64,000 bases of DNA, taken from positions 77,261,168 through 77,325,167 of the forward strand of contig OX235270.1 of the NCBI GenBank assembly GCA_944472135.2, given 5' to 3'. Positions 21,907-34,135 of the stretch are shown here, piece after piece. A program made the translations under genes and the position numbers. Under the pieces are notes generated by a model. That model was not told the DNA's origin and did no database searches. It saw only the letters and a program-made list of their open reading frames with translations. The DNA is from Trichobilharzia regenti. Its lineage: Eukaryota; Platyhelminthes; Trematoda; Strigeidida; Schistosomatidae. How positions within the stretch are numbered: the stretch's first letter is position 1; every line of letters starts with the position of its first letter.

Positions 21907-24900
21907 GAATAATAACAGCTTTATTCCAAAAACAGTACTCATGATACAGCAAGGAATTTTCAGCATTTCAGTACAATATTGCATCTAATTTACTCAAAAA
22001 CGACAAAAAAAATTAAAAATACACATTACATAATAGTAATAAAACGATTGTTATAGCAGCTACGTAGCAAAATACTGTGTGCCATACGGAGAAAAATATG
22101 TATAAAGTACAAAATTGTAGTAATAATAGTAATACCAACTAAAAATAAAATAGCAGAGTAACGATTTAAACGATAGAAAGTGTGACACCATAAAATACAG
22201 AAAGATGAACGATAAAAGGGTCAATTCACTGCGCTAATTACATAGTAACTTGTAAGTTTCACGTCTAACAGAGTCTTCATCACATAAAGTACGGGCTAAA
22301 TAGGGTATTGTAGAATTTCTATACTTATTAGTACGAGCATATATCTTTTTATATTGATTTCTCGTCCTACCTGATGAGATACAAGGGGACAGGTGTGAAT
22401 AAAGGGGGTGCAGAGGGTCTGACATTATAGCCTTTGCCCATTTCGTACAGGAATTTATATGCCTCTCGACTATAGTATTAGCGAGCTCATGCAGTGGCAG
22501 ACCACAAGCTCTACTCACAGCATTTAATACTCTTCGTAATATGATGTAATCTTTTTTGAGAAGCCCAGGAAAGATTAATGGAGAGCAATAGAGTACAATA
22601 GGTAAAATACATGAGTTTAAAAATTGCAAAACTAAAGGTTGGTTGATACCTGATTGTCTTAACTTTTTAATGTAGAAGGTGAGACGAAACATTTTCTTAG
22701 AGATGGATAAGAAATGGGATGACCATGAAAGGTCAGAGGAAAGAACTAATCCAAGGTATTTAATGCTTGATTTGGTTTCAATTTCCGTACCATCTATGCT
22801 ACAAGGATCATGCGAGTTAACTAGTTCAAGTAAGTCACGTCGATGCTTGAAAGTAAAGTCAAGCGCCTGACATTTGGAAGGATTTAATATAAGACCATTT
22901 GACTTGGACCAGTTGTTGATGTCCAACAGAAAGCTATTAAGTTTGCAGCTATCAGACTCGGAAGTGATAGGCAGTGATACAGCCAGATCATCTGCATATT
23001 TGACAAAGTTGGTTTCGTTTGAATGAGGTAGGTCATGTAGGAAGAAAGAAAAAAGAAAAGGAGAGAGGACAGCACCTTGTCGAACACCGGATTTTGTAAG
23101 CGAGGTAGAAGAAGATTTGCCGTTATATACAGTATACTGCATTCTATCAGAAAAATAGGAATGCAACCAACTCTTAGCCCAGGATCCTGTTTTTGTCAAC
23201 GATAGTTTATTTAACAAAAGACCCCTAGGTACAGAGTCAAAAGCAGATGTGTAGTCTAAGAAAGCACTACGAACATATTTGGCACCTTTGTCTAAACAAG
23301 AGACAACATTGTGATATAAGACGACCGCAGCATCCAAGGTACTTCTACCATGTTTGTATGCAAATTGTTTAGGATCATTAAAAGGTTTCAAAGCGGGTTC
23401 AAGACGAAGTAATAGTAATTTTTCCATCAATTTTAAAAAGGGGGAAGTAATTGCAATAGGCCGAAATTTAATATCAGAACCAGAAGATGGTTTCGGTATA
23501 GGGATAATTTTAATGTTTTTCCATGGAAAAGGTAGAACGTTACCGGAAAAAGAAGCATAAAAAATGTTAGTAAGAGGATAACACAAAATATCAGCACAAT
23601 TCCTGAGGACAATGGCGGGTATGCCGTCAGGACCAAGGTTTTGAGAAGGCTTAAGAGACCGGAGACATTTAGGCACATCAAGGGTATTGAAACCACCAAA
23701 GTTATTGTCAATATGATTTGTATCAATTGGAAGGGTATCAACAGAAGAGCGTATGAAAGATTTGTTAAAAGTGTCAACATTAAGAGATGGAACAGAAATA
23801 CATCGCTTACCGTTAGTAATTTCTTTGAAAAGTTTCCACAAATTAGAAGGGGTTTTACATGACGAAAATCTTTGATTATATAAAACACTTAGTCTTTTCA
23901 TTTCCAGTTTAATCAGCAAGTTTAACTTTTTTACACCAGGCTTATCATTAGTTTTGAACAACAGTTCTTTATTTCTACGTAGCTTTTTGAGATATGGGGA
24001 AGATAAGCGATCAAATCGAATGAATAATGTTTCTTTAGGACAACATATTTCGAAACAGAATTTAAGATAATCGGTAGTGTTTGTGATTGTTTCATCTAAT
24101 GTTTGTTCTGTAAATAAGTCCCAGTTAGTGTCTTTCAACATGCATCTGAGCTTGTCTAGGTTGTCTTTTGAGTAGCATCTTCGTTGAACTATACTGTAGA
24201 GGTGAGAAAGGACACCTTTGTGTGATTTGGAATATATTTTAGGCAGTATACGTATGATGCAGTGGCCAGAATTCAGTAGAGGAGCACGTTTGCGAGTTTC
24301 ATATATACCAGCATCATTAATGAATACTAGATCCAGTTTTTTACCAAGACGGGTGGCAAAGTTAACAATATTGTCATGACCAAGTGATATAAGGATATCG
24401 CTTCCATTGAAGTCGCCAGTTACTATCGATAAAGAGTTCTCGAAACAAGCTGCAGCAAAAGCGATGAATTCATCGGCGAACATAGATAAATCCAATATGG
24501 TACAGCCAGGAGAGACATAAACATTAGAAATATAAATGAATTTGTATTTTGACAGGTGTTTCGGGCGACATCTCACAGTGATGCAATCAATGAAGTCATT
24601 CGAGAATTTGAAACAAACTTTGTTAGAAATGGACCATTTTGAGCGAATAAAAGTTGCAACACCTCCACCACATTTTTTCTTGGAACAAACACGGTCTTGT
24701 CGAAAAACATTGAAATTGTTTAGAGACACAATATTGTCATCGTATGAGTCATGGAGTCAGGTTTCTTGAAGAGTGACAATACCAGTATTGTGGTAGTTAC
24801 TAGAAGACAACAGAGACTGAAAATCCAGAATTTTATTGGGCAGAGACCGGCAGTTGGTACTAATGATAACTGGAACAGTGGCGTGATGTATGGGTGTAGA

Positions 24901-25439
24901 TTTTAAGGCACGCTGCCAACTTCCATGGTGCTTTTTCTTGAGTTTATTGCAAATATGAAAGTTATTGGGTTTAAAACGTTTAATAGAATCCCGGGAGTGG
25001 ATAATACGATTGGAATGCATAATGTGATATGTAAATACCAATAAAATACGAGTAAATAGATGCAAAATGTACATGGAATGTGGTAGCCCAAAAATATTCA
25101 AACAGGCCGCCAAGGTCATTCGATGTTATTAGTATTATTGTTTGCTGTTCGTTAACTGTACTGCAAGCACACGCATTCACCAAGTATATGTATATATCTA
25201 TTTATATATGAATTTCACAAATGTTAACGAACATGTCATGGTTTATTATGTACATAAATTTTTTATTTAAAATAATAACAAGTTTTGATTTTTTTAAATT
25301 CCTGTATGTGCTAAACTTTATACGACACGGATGCATTCCATACATCCTGATCTAACCTTGTATCCTTATTGTTGTTATTTTTTGTTATCCTTATTGTTGA
25401 CATTGTCCCTTATTTATATTGCTTATATTCATGTAATCG
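21907..25439 (-). mobile_element. LINE-C, second LINE family, minus strand
   Basis: Its 3' end abuts the 134-bp duplication with an AATAATAA-type tail. ORF2 covers 22234-25119. Sequence from 25120 to about 25439 is AT-rich and non-coding, and could be the 5' non-coding region or remaining gypsy sequence. The upstream edge is uncertain. The protein is clearly different from LINE-A, B and D, which are closely related to one another. Confidence 0.75.
22234..25119 (-). pseudogene. LINE-C ORF2 with one premature stop
   Basis: The frame would encode about 960 residues but has a TGA at 24757-24759, splitting it into 120 and 831 codons. At the break VTLQET is followed by LHDSYDDN, where related endonucleases have Trp, so a single TGG to TGA change explains it. 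Motifs in order: IISTNCRSLPNK, VTLQET, GGGVATFI, VTGDFNGSD and KLDLVFIND (endonuclease); FRPIAITSPFLKLMEKLL, FLDYTSAFDSVPRG (motif A), SGVRQGAVLSPFLF (motif B) and FVKYADDLAVS (motif C). The C-terminus carries the CxxxH-like end region typical of LINE ORF2. It would be a complete reverse transcriptase apart from the one nonsense change. Confidence 0.9.
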
Positions 25440-25475
25440 TCCACGAGGACAGTACTGATGGTCCTCCAGACCTCT

Positions 25476-25486
25476 AAGAGGAGGAG
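25476..25486 (+). promoter_or_regulatory. Gypsy polypurine tract
   Basis: AAGAGGAGGAG lies three bases before LTR2, the expected position for the plus-strand primer. Confidence 0.75.
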
Positions 25487-25489
25487 CCC

Positions 25490-25948
25490 TGTGGAGTTCT
25501 CAAAAATAAACTTATCCAAATTTTACTACTATGGAAGAAATGAACACATTGTACATCACTTTGTTTTAACCATAAACTTTGTAGTTTGAACTTTACCTCG
25601 GGTTTTGAATAAACATATAGTTCTGCCTTCGACTCTCCGTCCTCTCCACCATCTCAACTGCAGTCGATCAATTTTAATCACCTGCTTTCTATTTCAAATT
25701 TTTGCAGGAGCACCGTAGTTCTTCCTGCGTACTTTGGTCGACCTCCGGCAACGTCAACATTGGAGAATTAGTACTAGAGCAGTCTTCCCGCAGCACCTGG
25801 AGTCTATTACGTTTATTGTGGACTTTGGATCTTTGTAAACCCAAGTAACCAAACTTTAATACATTCTTCCCGTAACTAAACTGATTTGGTACTTTATTTT
25901 CTATTTGAACTTGGGTAACTAAGCTAACAGAGTAAAAGGTCCACCACA
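25490..25948 (+). repeat. Gypsy 3' LTR (LTR2)
   Basis: 459 bp, with the same ends as LTR1. The four differences from LTR1 give about 0.9% divergence. It is followed by the AGCA target duplication and then LINE-A ORF2. Confidence 0.95.
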
Positions 25949-25952
25949 AGCA

Positions 25953-26201
25953 TGATGCTGAAACTCCTCTTAACATAGGATCATCATGTCAAGCAGAACT
26001 ACTGTGTGCTGAACCATATTCGGGGCTGACTAACGAACTTAAATACTTCAAATGCTACTTCAACTCTCATCTTTACCTAATCCTCATAAATGCTGGATCT
26101 GTTCTGAATAAATTGCCGATGCTCAGAGCACTCACAGTAATATACAAACCCCCTGTAATTGTCATAACTGAATCTTGGTGTCATTCGAACATCCTGGATG
26201 A
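25953..26201 (+). pseudogene. LINE-A ORF2 middle piece (left copy)
   Basis: The ORF2 frame resumes with DAETPLNIG after the gypsy and continues through YLILINAGSVLNKLP and VIVITESWCHSNILDE, the endonuclease start. It ends at a TAG created by the LINE-B fragment. Where the right arm has NARS, this copy has NAGS, a change in a conserved endonuclease position. Confidence 0.85.
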
Positions 26202-27317
26202 ATAGACTACCAGCTAACGTGCGCGATGCAAACACACTTCCAGTGTTCATCTCCTCAGTCACCAGACTACTCAAAGATGACAATGCACTTTTGCGCCTGA
26301 CTCTTACACCTTCCTTTTCACCATACATAGATATTTTAAGTTCTTTAAACGTGTAGTTACAACAAACTACAATTATAAATTTTAATATTATTGGAACTAG
26401 ATGATTAACATTTCTACACAGGACAGTAATATTAGTTCACACATAATATAAAAGTTAGCATAACGGGAATAGTTAGTTAGTAAACGAAAATAACCATAGT
26501 TACTAGACAGAATATATATGCGTGTATTTATTAATCACTCCTTGAGGACTCCTCTTGCTTTCTTTTGCTTTGCTGTTGTTTGCCTTCTTTTCTCTCTCAC
26601 CATTTTAGCTTCCATTTGACTTTTTGAATGAGAATGAATAATGTGGATATTTGACCATTTACAATGACAAATGATCTGCAAACATTATTGGTCCCGTATC
26701 TTTCAGTTGCCTGGTTAATAACGAATTAACTTTCTCCACGACGCAACCTGGATTACATTTGTGGAATATACTCTTATACCAATGGCAAAGTATCTATTTG
26801 TAATACAACGTCACGATTGTAGCTTATAACATAACTGATCGTATCTGTAAAAATAGCTTCCTTATTACCCAATTTGGATATAAATCAAATCAAAAATAAG
26901 ATTCGGATTTGTACACACCCAAGTTATATTGAGGAATTACTTCAAGCTTTATTTTTTCCCAAGTATTTTTAATCCATCCAAAACTTACTTGGGTTTTTTG
27001 TTAATGCGAAGACAATATTCCTATATTTCATGACGTGCTCCATTGAATGACTGGTTATATATTGTTCCCACAGACCTAAGACAAAAACGCCAGCAACCAT
27101 GTAACTTGACCATAAACCAAATTTATGAAATTTATATAATGCTTATCCATGCCTGTATATTTGGTGTGTCCTACACAAGTAGGAAAAAATGTGTATTTTA
27201 TTAAAACATTATTATTAATTATGATTGCTAATCGTATATGTAATTTATCATATTGATGATGCCTGTAAACTGGCGTCTCTCATGTACAAAATGAGAATAT
27301 ACTATTATTATTATTAT
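26202..27317 (+). mobile_element. 5'-truncated LINE-B fragment (left arm only)
   Basis: This 1115-bp insertion is the last 40 or so codons of a LINE-B type ORF2 (WNRLPANVRDAN end) plus the 3' non-coding region, ending in (TTA)n at 27303-27318. The right arm lacks it. The empty site there reads GATGAAGAAATAAGC, and here GATGAA and AAATAAGC flank the insert, with no duplication and perhaps one base lost. It has a single 132-bp unit and a single hairpin. Confidence 0.9.
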
Positions 27318-27386
27318 TAAATAAGCTTAGATAACTACACACACTTTCGGTGTGACAGGGAAGGTGGTAAGGGAGGGGGTTGTTTC

Positions 27387-30047
27387 ATGTACTTTCTGAA
27401 TGAACTTACTGTATCACAGCTAGAAAGTAGTACACTTAACATGCCTGAGACTCTATGGGTTAATGTACACTTAAATAACGTAACAGCATTAATTGGATGC
27501 ACCTACAGAGCACCTGGCACCTTTAGTAATTACGAGACCCAACTTATTAATACTCTGGAGCAATTGTCCGACTTACAATACGATCATAAGATCCTATGTG
27601 GGGACTTTAACTTACCTGAAATCAACTGGGATATACCCACAGGCCCAACTAAATTTGATAAGTTCTTAGACACACTGGATATACTTGGCTGGAAACAAAC
27701 TGTCACTACTCCCACAAGAGGTAACAACGTACTAGACTTAATCTTCTGCCACAATATAAGCCCCCTTTCAACGCTAGTAGGTTCTGAGTTTCCAGGGAGC
27801 GACCACAAAACAGTGATGTGTGCACTGCCAATTCCGCTGAGTAGCAATGCATCTCATACCTCCACTTCACAACAAGTAATATATAGGAACTATAGTAAGG
27901 CAAACTGGGCCTTAGTAGAATCAATGCTAAGATCCTCCGAATGGGATGAATACTTCACTACTGATGACCTATCGAGAGCCCTAACCATCTTCTACCATAA
28001 CTCGAACACATGCTTAGATGCTGTCATTCCACTCCAAACACTAAAGGTTTCCCCACACAGAAAGTCATTCATAAAACCAAAGGATCGTATGAAACTGAAG
28101 AAACTCTCAACAAGTTACTTCAAACACCACGACTTTGGCACTCTAGGTCTAATACTTAACACCCTTAGCTCCATCTCACAAGCTCGAGATTTCCGTATGA
28201 GAAAGGAAGAACGCATCGCAGTAGCCAGTCCTGCTAGAGTGTATGCACTCACAGAAATCTTAAGGAAGCGAATGAATCGCAAAAATCACAGCATTTCTCT
28301 CCTCATAGACAAAGGTAGGCTATGCACTAACTCTGCAGACATATGTGAACTATTCAACAAAACGTTTGCAGGTAACTACCTTAAGCCCTCAGTCCAGCTA
28401 CTCGATATACACCCTATTAATAATATGGCACAAACTCCATCTCCACTCACACCAAACCAAATTAGCACTGTTGAATTCACTTACGCTAATATTAACCAAA
28501 CTATAAGAACCCTCAAAAGTTCAAAAGGTTTCGGTACCGACGGTATATCATCTTACTTCTATAAATATGGTGGCCCTGACATTCCTCTACTACTGCTTAA
28601 AATATTCACAATGTCCCTAGAAACTCAAACTTACCCTGACATATGGAAGACTACATTCATTATGCCTAAACACAAATCTGGCTCGAAAACTGAAGTCAGT
28701 AACTACCGGCCGATCAATATCACACCTATAGCATCTAGAATTATGGAGAGACTAGTCAAAGATAACCTAATCAAACATATGCTTAGCTGCAATATTATAA
28801 GTCCGAACCAACATGGATTCCTGAAATCCAGATCATGTTTAACATGTCACCTAGACTTCTTCAATTTTGTAACCAGCAGTCGTGACAGACGGCAACTAGT
28901 ACTTGTCATCTACTTTGACATTTCTAAGGCATTTGACCGTGTTGACCATTTACTGCTAACAAATAAGCTGAACTCCTTAGGAATACGTGACCCATTATTA
29001 GGATGGCTTAAATCATTCCTTAACAATAGGTCCCAAATAGTTAAACTCGGGTCTGCAACCTCCAAACCTAGCCCTATCACTTCTGGTGTAGTACAAGGTA
29101 GTGTCATTGGACCCCTCCTATTTACACTATACATCAATGACATATGCGCTTGCTTCACGCACGGGAAACCATTCATCTTTGCAGATGACCTAAAAGTAGC
29201 TTATACATTCCAACGTGATGACTTAGGGAACTTCGAGAATGTAGTACAGAAGGAATTAGATAAAATGACTGCTTGGTCGTCCTTATGGAATCTCCAATTT
29301 AATCTGAACAAATGTGGCTGGATCTGCTTCGGAGCACCCTCAATTGACCTGAAATTAACGCTCCAATCTGCTAACCTAACAAGACTCCGAAGTGTCGTTG
29401 ACCTAGGCCTGAGGTACTCTAGTGACTTGACATTCTCTGAGCAAGTAGCATCACAGACTAGAAAATCGAGGATGCTCTTAGGATGCATACTCAGGAACTT
29501 TCACGACAATGAAGCCAAGCTAATTCTGTACAAAACATGTGTCAGACCACTACTAGAATACTGTCCATTTATTATAAGCAGCACTCGCACACGCGACAAG
29601 CTAAGGATGGAAAGTATCCAACGATATTTTACCTCAAAACTACTTGGCTACGATTGTAAGAAAGACTACATCTCACGGTGCATGATCCTAAAACTTGACC
29701 CACTTTGGACAAGGCGACTTATTATAAACCTAATATTCTTCTTTAAGGTCCTTCACAAAATATCATTCTCAGGTAACAGGGACATACAATTCGCACAGGA
29801 AGGTTCTTACGATCTGCGTAACCAAACTTCCACAGTGACAACTCATTCCTTTAAGTCAACACTCCGTGAAAACTTCTTCACAGTCATGTATTCTAAAATA
29901 TGGAATAGCCTGCCCCTAGATATCAGAACTTGCTCTTCGGTTACAAGCTTCAAACGCTCTCTATACAGACTGTTTCACTCTACTGATTATATTAATAAAC
30001 TATTTACTCCTAGAACGAATCAACTACTAATCTACTACAGCACCTAA
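27387..30047 (+). pseudogene. LINE-A ORF2, endonuclease to C-terminus (left copy)
   Basis: 886 open codons carry most of the endonuclease (GCTYRAPG, GDFNLPEINW, LDLIFCHN, SDHKTV) and a complete RT. The RT has YRPINITPIASRIMERLV, HGFLKSRSCLTCHLDFF, IYFDISKAFDRVDH (motif A), SGVVQGSVIGPLLF (motif B) and FIFADDLKV (motif C). Its 5' part is cut off by the LINE-B fragment and, further up, by the gypsy, so this copy is dead. It differs from the right-arm copy by one residue (L or I in SLPxDIR). Confidence 0.92.
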
Positions 30048-31189
30048 AAGACGCACTTCAACACCCTTAGCAATCTAAAAAATATAAATAAACTAGCAGC
30101 ATGGATGCATAAAGACTTAGTACGGAACATACAGGATTAGTTTACCCTTAGAAATAGGACGTGTCACTCTATTGTAACCTTCAAACGCTTGCTATATAAA
30201 CTGTTTTGTCCCAATGATTATCCCTACCAGAACCCATCACTTATTTCTAAAACGCATCAGTCATTAGAACACTAAAACGCTCAGACTCATTAATACACAT
30301 TATGACACTAAATAAACTCTAAGACTTCGCATAAATACGTGAAAACACAACTAAAGGAAACGTAAATTTTTACTAATGTATAATATACAATTGACATAAA
30401 CATTTATAAGTGCATAAAATATTAATGTCCTTTTCATTTTCACATACTTTCTCTTTCTGGTATTCTGCTGCTCCTATTCATCTTCTGGTCGAGGTCGAAC
30501 AACCCTGCATCTAAACTGAAATGAGGATTAATTCCAAACCGTCTATCTCATAACCACTCAAATTCCATGAACGATCCAATTCTACCATTTGAAGACGCTG
30601 GCGAACATGCTGTAAATGAGTATTCATGATCTGAAATGAAGAAGCAACTGGTTTTCAAACAGTTTTCAACATTTTACTGAACTTACGAATACAGTCCGCC
30701 ATGCAGACACAAATGGAGCAAATGGAGAATTCTGGAATCGACCTCGGCACCATTTGATGCAGTAAAACAACTTAACATGACCTTATCTAGTTTTCGCATC
30801 CACGATCAAATTTCTTTCCTGTTATTAAACTACGATAAGACTTCTGAAAAAGTGGAATAAATATATCACTGATCTCAACATAATACATCAATAAAGATTA
30901 AGCCAAGGGTGCTGTTCACAACAAAGTTATATAGGAGAATTGACTTCAAGCTTTATTTTTCCCAGATATTTGTATTATATCCATCTGATGTCTGGGTTTT
31001 TGTTAATGCGAACACAATATTTCTATATTTCTTTATTTGTTGCACAAACAGACCTAATAACAGACTGTTCCGATGGACTCTAGTGTCAGAGAGAACAACC
31101 AAACTGTAAATTCATCATACAACAAATTATGTGTAATTTATATGATAACTTATCCATGCCTGTACAATTGGTAAATTCCTGCATAAACA
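30048..31189 (+). other. LINE-A 3' non-coding region (left copy)
   Basis: No gene. It shares with LINE-B the block CTTCAAGCTTTATTTTT, the hairpin at 30961-30996, TTTTTGTTAATGCGAA and TTATCCATGCCTGTA, in the same order, which defines a common 3' end module. The boundary with the BEL remnant is approximate. Confidence 0.65.
30961..30996 (+). promoter_or_regulatory. Conserved LINE-A 3' hairpin (left copy)
   Basis: CCCAGATAT pairs with ATGTCTGGG. Compared with LINE-B, two neighbouring stem pairs change together (A-T to G-C and G-C to A-T), keeping the stem. The mirror is 44618-44653. Confidence 0.65.
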
Positions 31190-31703
31190 GAGAGAAATAT
31201 ACATCAAAACCTCAGAAGGGTTGTAGGCGTACTGCTGCAAGTCCTACAGTTCTTCAAGAGTAGTTTGTCATGCCGGAATCCACAACATTTCATGTATTGA
31301 TTGTACACATGTTTGTGTTAAATAGTTGTGTGAGTTCCAATTATTGTATTTGTTGGTTAGTCTTGATTATGTCCGGACATTCTACAACTTACAATCGTCA
31401 ACGTGAGAAGGGCTGCAGGCGTACTGGTGTAAGTCCTGCGATTTTTCAAGGGAATTCCATCGATCTGCGAGTTTGTGTGTACTGTATGTTTGTATATATG
31501 TGTGGTGCGTCATATCAATTGGTGTTCTTTGGATTCATTGTGTTTACTCGTTGTTATCGTACCTTGTTGTTATTGCGTAATTTTGAAAAACATTTCCTCG
31601 TGCGCCCGCCGTACTAAGCGTTTCTGAGAAGCTACCAGGAACAGCTAGAGCACCAGCGTAGCAAGAGCTGGGTATTGACGGTTTACAAGACGTGACTGAC
31701 TCA
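31190..31703 (+). mobile_element. BEL 3' remnant with subrepeats and partial LTR (left copy)
   Basis: It contains two copies of the roughly 195-bp BEL 3' subrepeat, in the orientation of BEL2 and BEL3, followed by the last 95 or so bases of a BEL LTR (from TACTAAGCGTTTCTGAGAAG to GTGACTGACT). Much of the LTR is missing. It may be the displaced 3' end of BEL1, since LINE-A is inserted after BEL1 pol, or a separate relic. Confidence 0.7.
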
Positions 31704-32762
31704 GTCAAAGTCGAAGAAAGTACATTGTATTTATTGGGGCGTAGTGTCTTCGTAACAATAGGAACTTAAGGATAAGTTACTCCACATGGTGCTCAGTTTT
31801 AAATGCTTATGCGTATGCAGTCACTGCATGCTATTATGCGAGAATTGAAGGTTGATGAAGATGAATAGGAATTCAAGATTCCTACCAAATCAATAAGAAT
31901 GCTAGAAATCGGTAATAAGAAGCTTCGTCTAAGGAAATACTCTGAACAGAAAGAAACAAGTGTTACTCTAGTTTTCACAATTACTACCGTTTAGATGTGC
32001 GAACCACTTTTCTAAGTTTAGGGTGACACCAAAACAGGAATTCGTTACTTGTATAGTGCTGCACTTAAGAGTATGAAAAATGTATGTGATAGTGAAAACC
32101 ACAGAAGAATCCTGCCACAGCCACAGAACGAGAAGAAGTAATGGACCTTTGTCAGAATAGGTAGGCAAAGATGAAGGGTCTAACATTTGTATTACTTTAT
32201 TGTAACAGCAGCAGATACACATTAATAAATTAATAATTCCCATTGTAGCATTAGGAAACACGATTTTCAGCGAAGAGACTCTTTTCAACGAATTTATTAT
32301 CAAGCTGTACAATCGTATATATATGGTTTTATAAAGAAATTATATCCGGTGAGGGAATTAGGTCAAAGTTGTAAATACATGAAATAATAATAGTATGAAA
32401 TAAATTTAAAATATTTGTGATTAGGTTCATAGTTTAAGTCTAGTGGAACAATAATTAATGTCATATATAAGATAATACATCAGGTGTATAGATTTTGGGG
32501 AGAGGCATATAATTGTAAGATTAATAGACGAATGTAAAATGTTACGTAACATGGTGTGAAATTTGGTAACATAGAATTTAATATTGTAAAAATAAAGATA
32601 AAAGTATACACATGAATAATTTTTTTGGTTTAAAATGTCAAGTAGATCAAGTGGAAAAGATTCAGAATGAGAGTCGTAATAATAATAAAGATAATAATAA
32701 TAATAATCGAAGTAATAAGGGAAAAGTACATAGAATAATAAAATAAATAAATGTCTATCCCT
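31704..32762. other. No gene seen (mirror 42852-43910)
   Basis: AT-rich sequence that likely includes the 3' non-coding region of the Penelope-like element on its inner side. It has ATT-type microsatellites at 32680-32710. A 114-codon frame (31968-32312 minus) shows no family features. Confidence 0.45.
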
Positions 32763-34118
32763 CTACGGCCAAGGCAGCAGTAGGGATTGTACATACTTCT
32801 TTTGTACACAAAGGTCTGGCTTGAAGTCATGAATCGCCAAGGCCTCAGCTGTCTTTAGAAGTCTGTAACGAAGAAAACGCGGGAAGTTGGCATGAATTCT
32901 ATATATGACCTTGAAATCATGGTCAGGGTTGACCGAGTGACAGGAGTCGATGAGGTGCTCTAAGATAGAGCTTCGCACATATTTCCTTTCTCCCTTGTAA
33001 AACCAAGCTGGAATATGTTCTCGTATCCGTGTGGAGAGCATTCTCTGACTAAGGCCAATGTACCTTGCTCCACAAGAGCAGGTGAACTGGTAGATGCACA
33101 TGGAGGCGGTCAGACGGGGGAGCTTATCTTTTACAGAGGTAGAGAACAGTTTGCGGCTCGTGAACGTCATATGTAATCTAGCTGTAGGGAACGTTTTACT
33201 AACTGATTTAGAAAGACGATTTTTGAGCATATCAGAAGCTTGATCTCCTTTGAATTCCAAGTTCACGAATAGGATTTTTTTCGGAACTGAGTCAGTGACC
33301 AGTTTAGACTGCTTATCTTTCATGTTGCTGTCAATAAATCGGTTAGGGTAACCGTTTTCTGCGAGTGTGGCTTTCAGGAAGTCAAGTTCTGAGTCGACGC
33401 AATCAGAACTACAAATTTTCCTTATCGTAAAGCAGAGTGAATGGATTAAATTCCTTTTCCTGGAAATAGGCACCCAACTGTAAAAATTAGTTAGTTGTCC
33501 GTTCCATGTACGTTTCCGGTGGATCGACCTCTTGAGAGATCCGTCATTCCGTCTGCTGAGGCACACATCAAGAAACGGAATACTTAGTTCCGATTCCTTT
33601 TCTATGGTGAATTGTAAAGAAGGATGGCAGTTGTTGAAGGCGAACAAGACATCATCAAGAACTACGTTCTTATCGCAGACGACGAAAGTGTCGTCTACGT
33701 ATCTTTTATAAATGTCAAAATGCCCGATGGTTTGACTAAGTTGAAAATTTTCCAGCTTTGCCACAAAACAATCAGCTAACAAAGGACCCAGTGGTGATCC
33801 CATGGCAATGCGATCTCTCTGTCTATAGATCTCATTGTTGAAGGTGAACTGAACATTCAACGTACATCTTAATAAAAGTTCTTTGAGGTGGATTGTCGGT
33901 AGACCTATTTCCAAACCATGTGTATCAATATACTCACATAAATAGCTAACAGTTTCCATGAGAGGAATATTGGTAAATAGCGACGTGACATCTAATGAGA
34001 ACAGGACTTTTTCTGAGACATTAAAATCTTTAATACTATCAATAAATTTAAACGTATCATCAATGGAAAACTTAGATACTTGCCTTCTGACTGGTTCCAA
34101 TATTTTGGCTCTGAAAAG
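32763..34118 (-). pseudogene. Penelope-like element RT/GIY-YIG, 5'-truncated (left copy)
   Basis: About 450 open codons. RT motifs: FSLDVTSLFTNIP (motif A), DRIAMGSPLGPLLADCF (motif B) and YKRYVDDTFVV (motif C with both Asp). The C-terminus has CSCGARYIGLSQRMLSTRIREH, matching the GIY-YIG nuclease of Penelope-like elements (YIG block and Arg-Glu-His), which nicks target DNA for reverse transcription. The N-terminal thumb-side part is missing: the frame meets a stop just upstream and BEL2's LTR begins 18 bases further. A complete protein of this kind is clearly longer. The frame is identical in the right arm. Confidence 0.92.
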
Positions 34119-34135
34119 TCATGTTATGTTTGAAC

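Larger units (their letters stand above)
10754..25948 (+). mobile_element. Full-length gypsy (CsRn1-like) LTR retrotransposon with nested LINEs
   Basis: The element spans 15195 bp between two 459-bp LTRs and is flanked by the 4-bp target duplication AGCA (10750-10753 and 25949-25952). The interior has a reduced gag with a CHCC zinc box, then pol (protease, RT, RNase H, integrase). Three LINEs are nested in it: LINE-D inside the RT active site, LINE-B after the pol stop, and LINE-C just after LINE-B. The right arm has only a solo LTR at the same site with the same TSD, so the insertion predates or was copied through the arm duplication and the right copy later lost its interior. Confidence 0.95.
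9785..31189 (+). mobile_element. LINE-A, CR1-like retrotransposon (left copy, heavily nested)
   Basis: LINE-A lies immediately after the BEL1 pol stop codon. It holds an ORF1-like part (to about 10457), an ORF2 start (10458-10753), the gypsy element (10754-25948), an ORF2 piece (25953-26201), a LINE-B fragment (26202-27317), the rest of ORF2 (to 30047) and a 3' non-coding tail. Both edges are approximate: the 5' edge is set by the end of BEL1 coding sequence and the 3' edge by the start of BEL remnant sequence near 31190. Confidence 0.75.

Noticed and set aside
22365..22400. CTGATGAG word suggesting a hammerhead ribozyme core
   Set aside because: No GAAA partner or stems around it, and it lies in LINE-C coding sequence. 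No convincing hammerhead was seen near the Penelope-like element either.
31270..31617. 115-codon frame repeated at 38556-38756 and 43997-44344
   Set aside because: It lies within BEL 3' subrepeats. The repetition is explained by the non-coding repeat unit.
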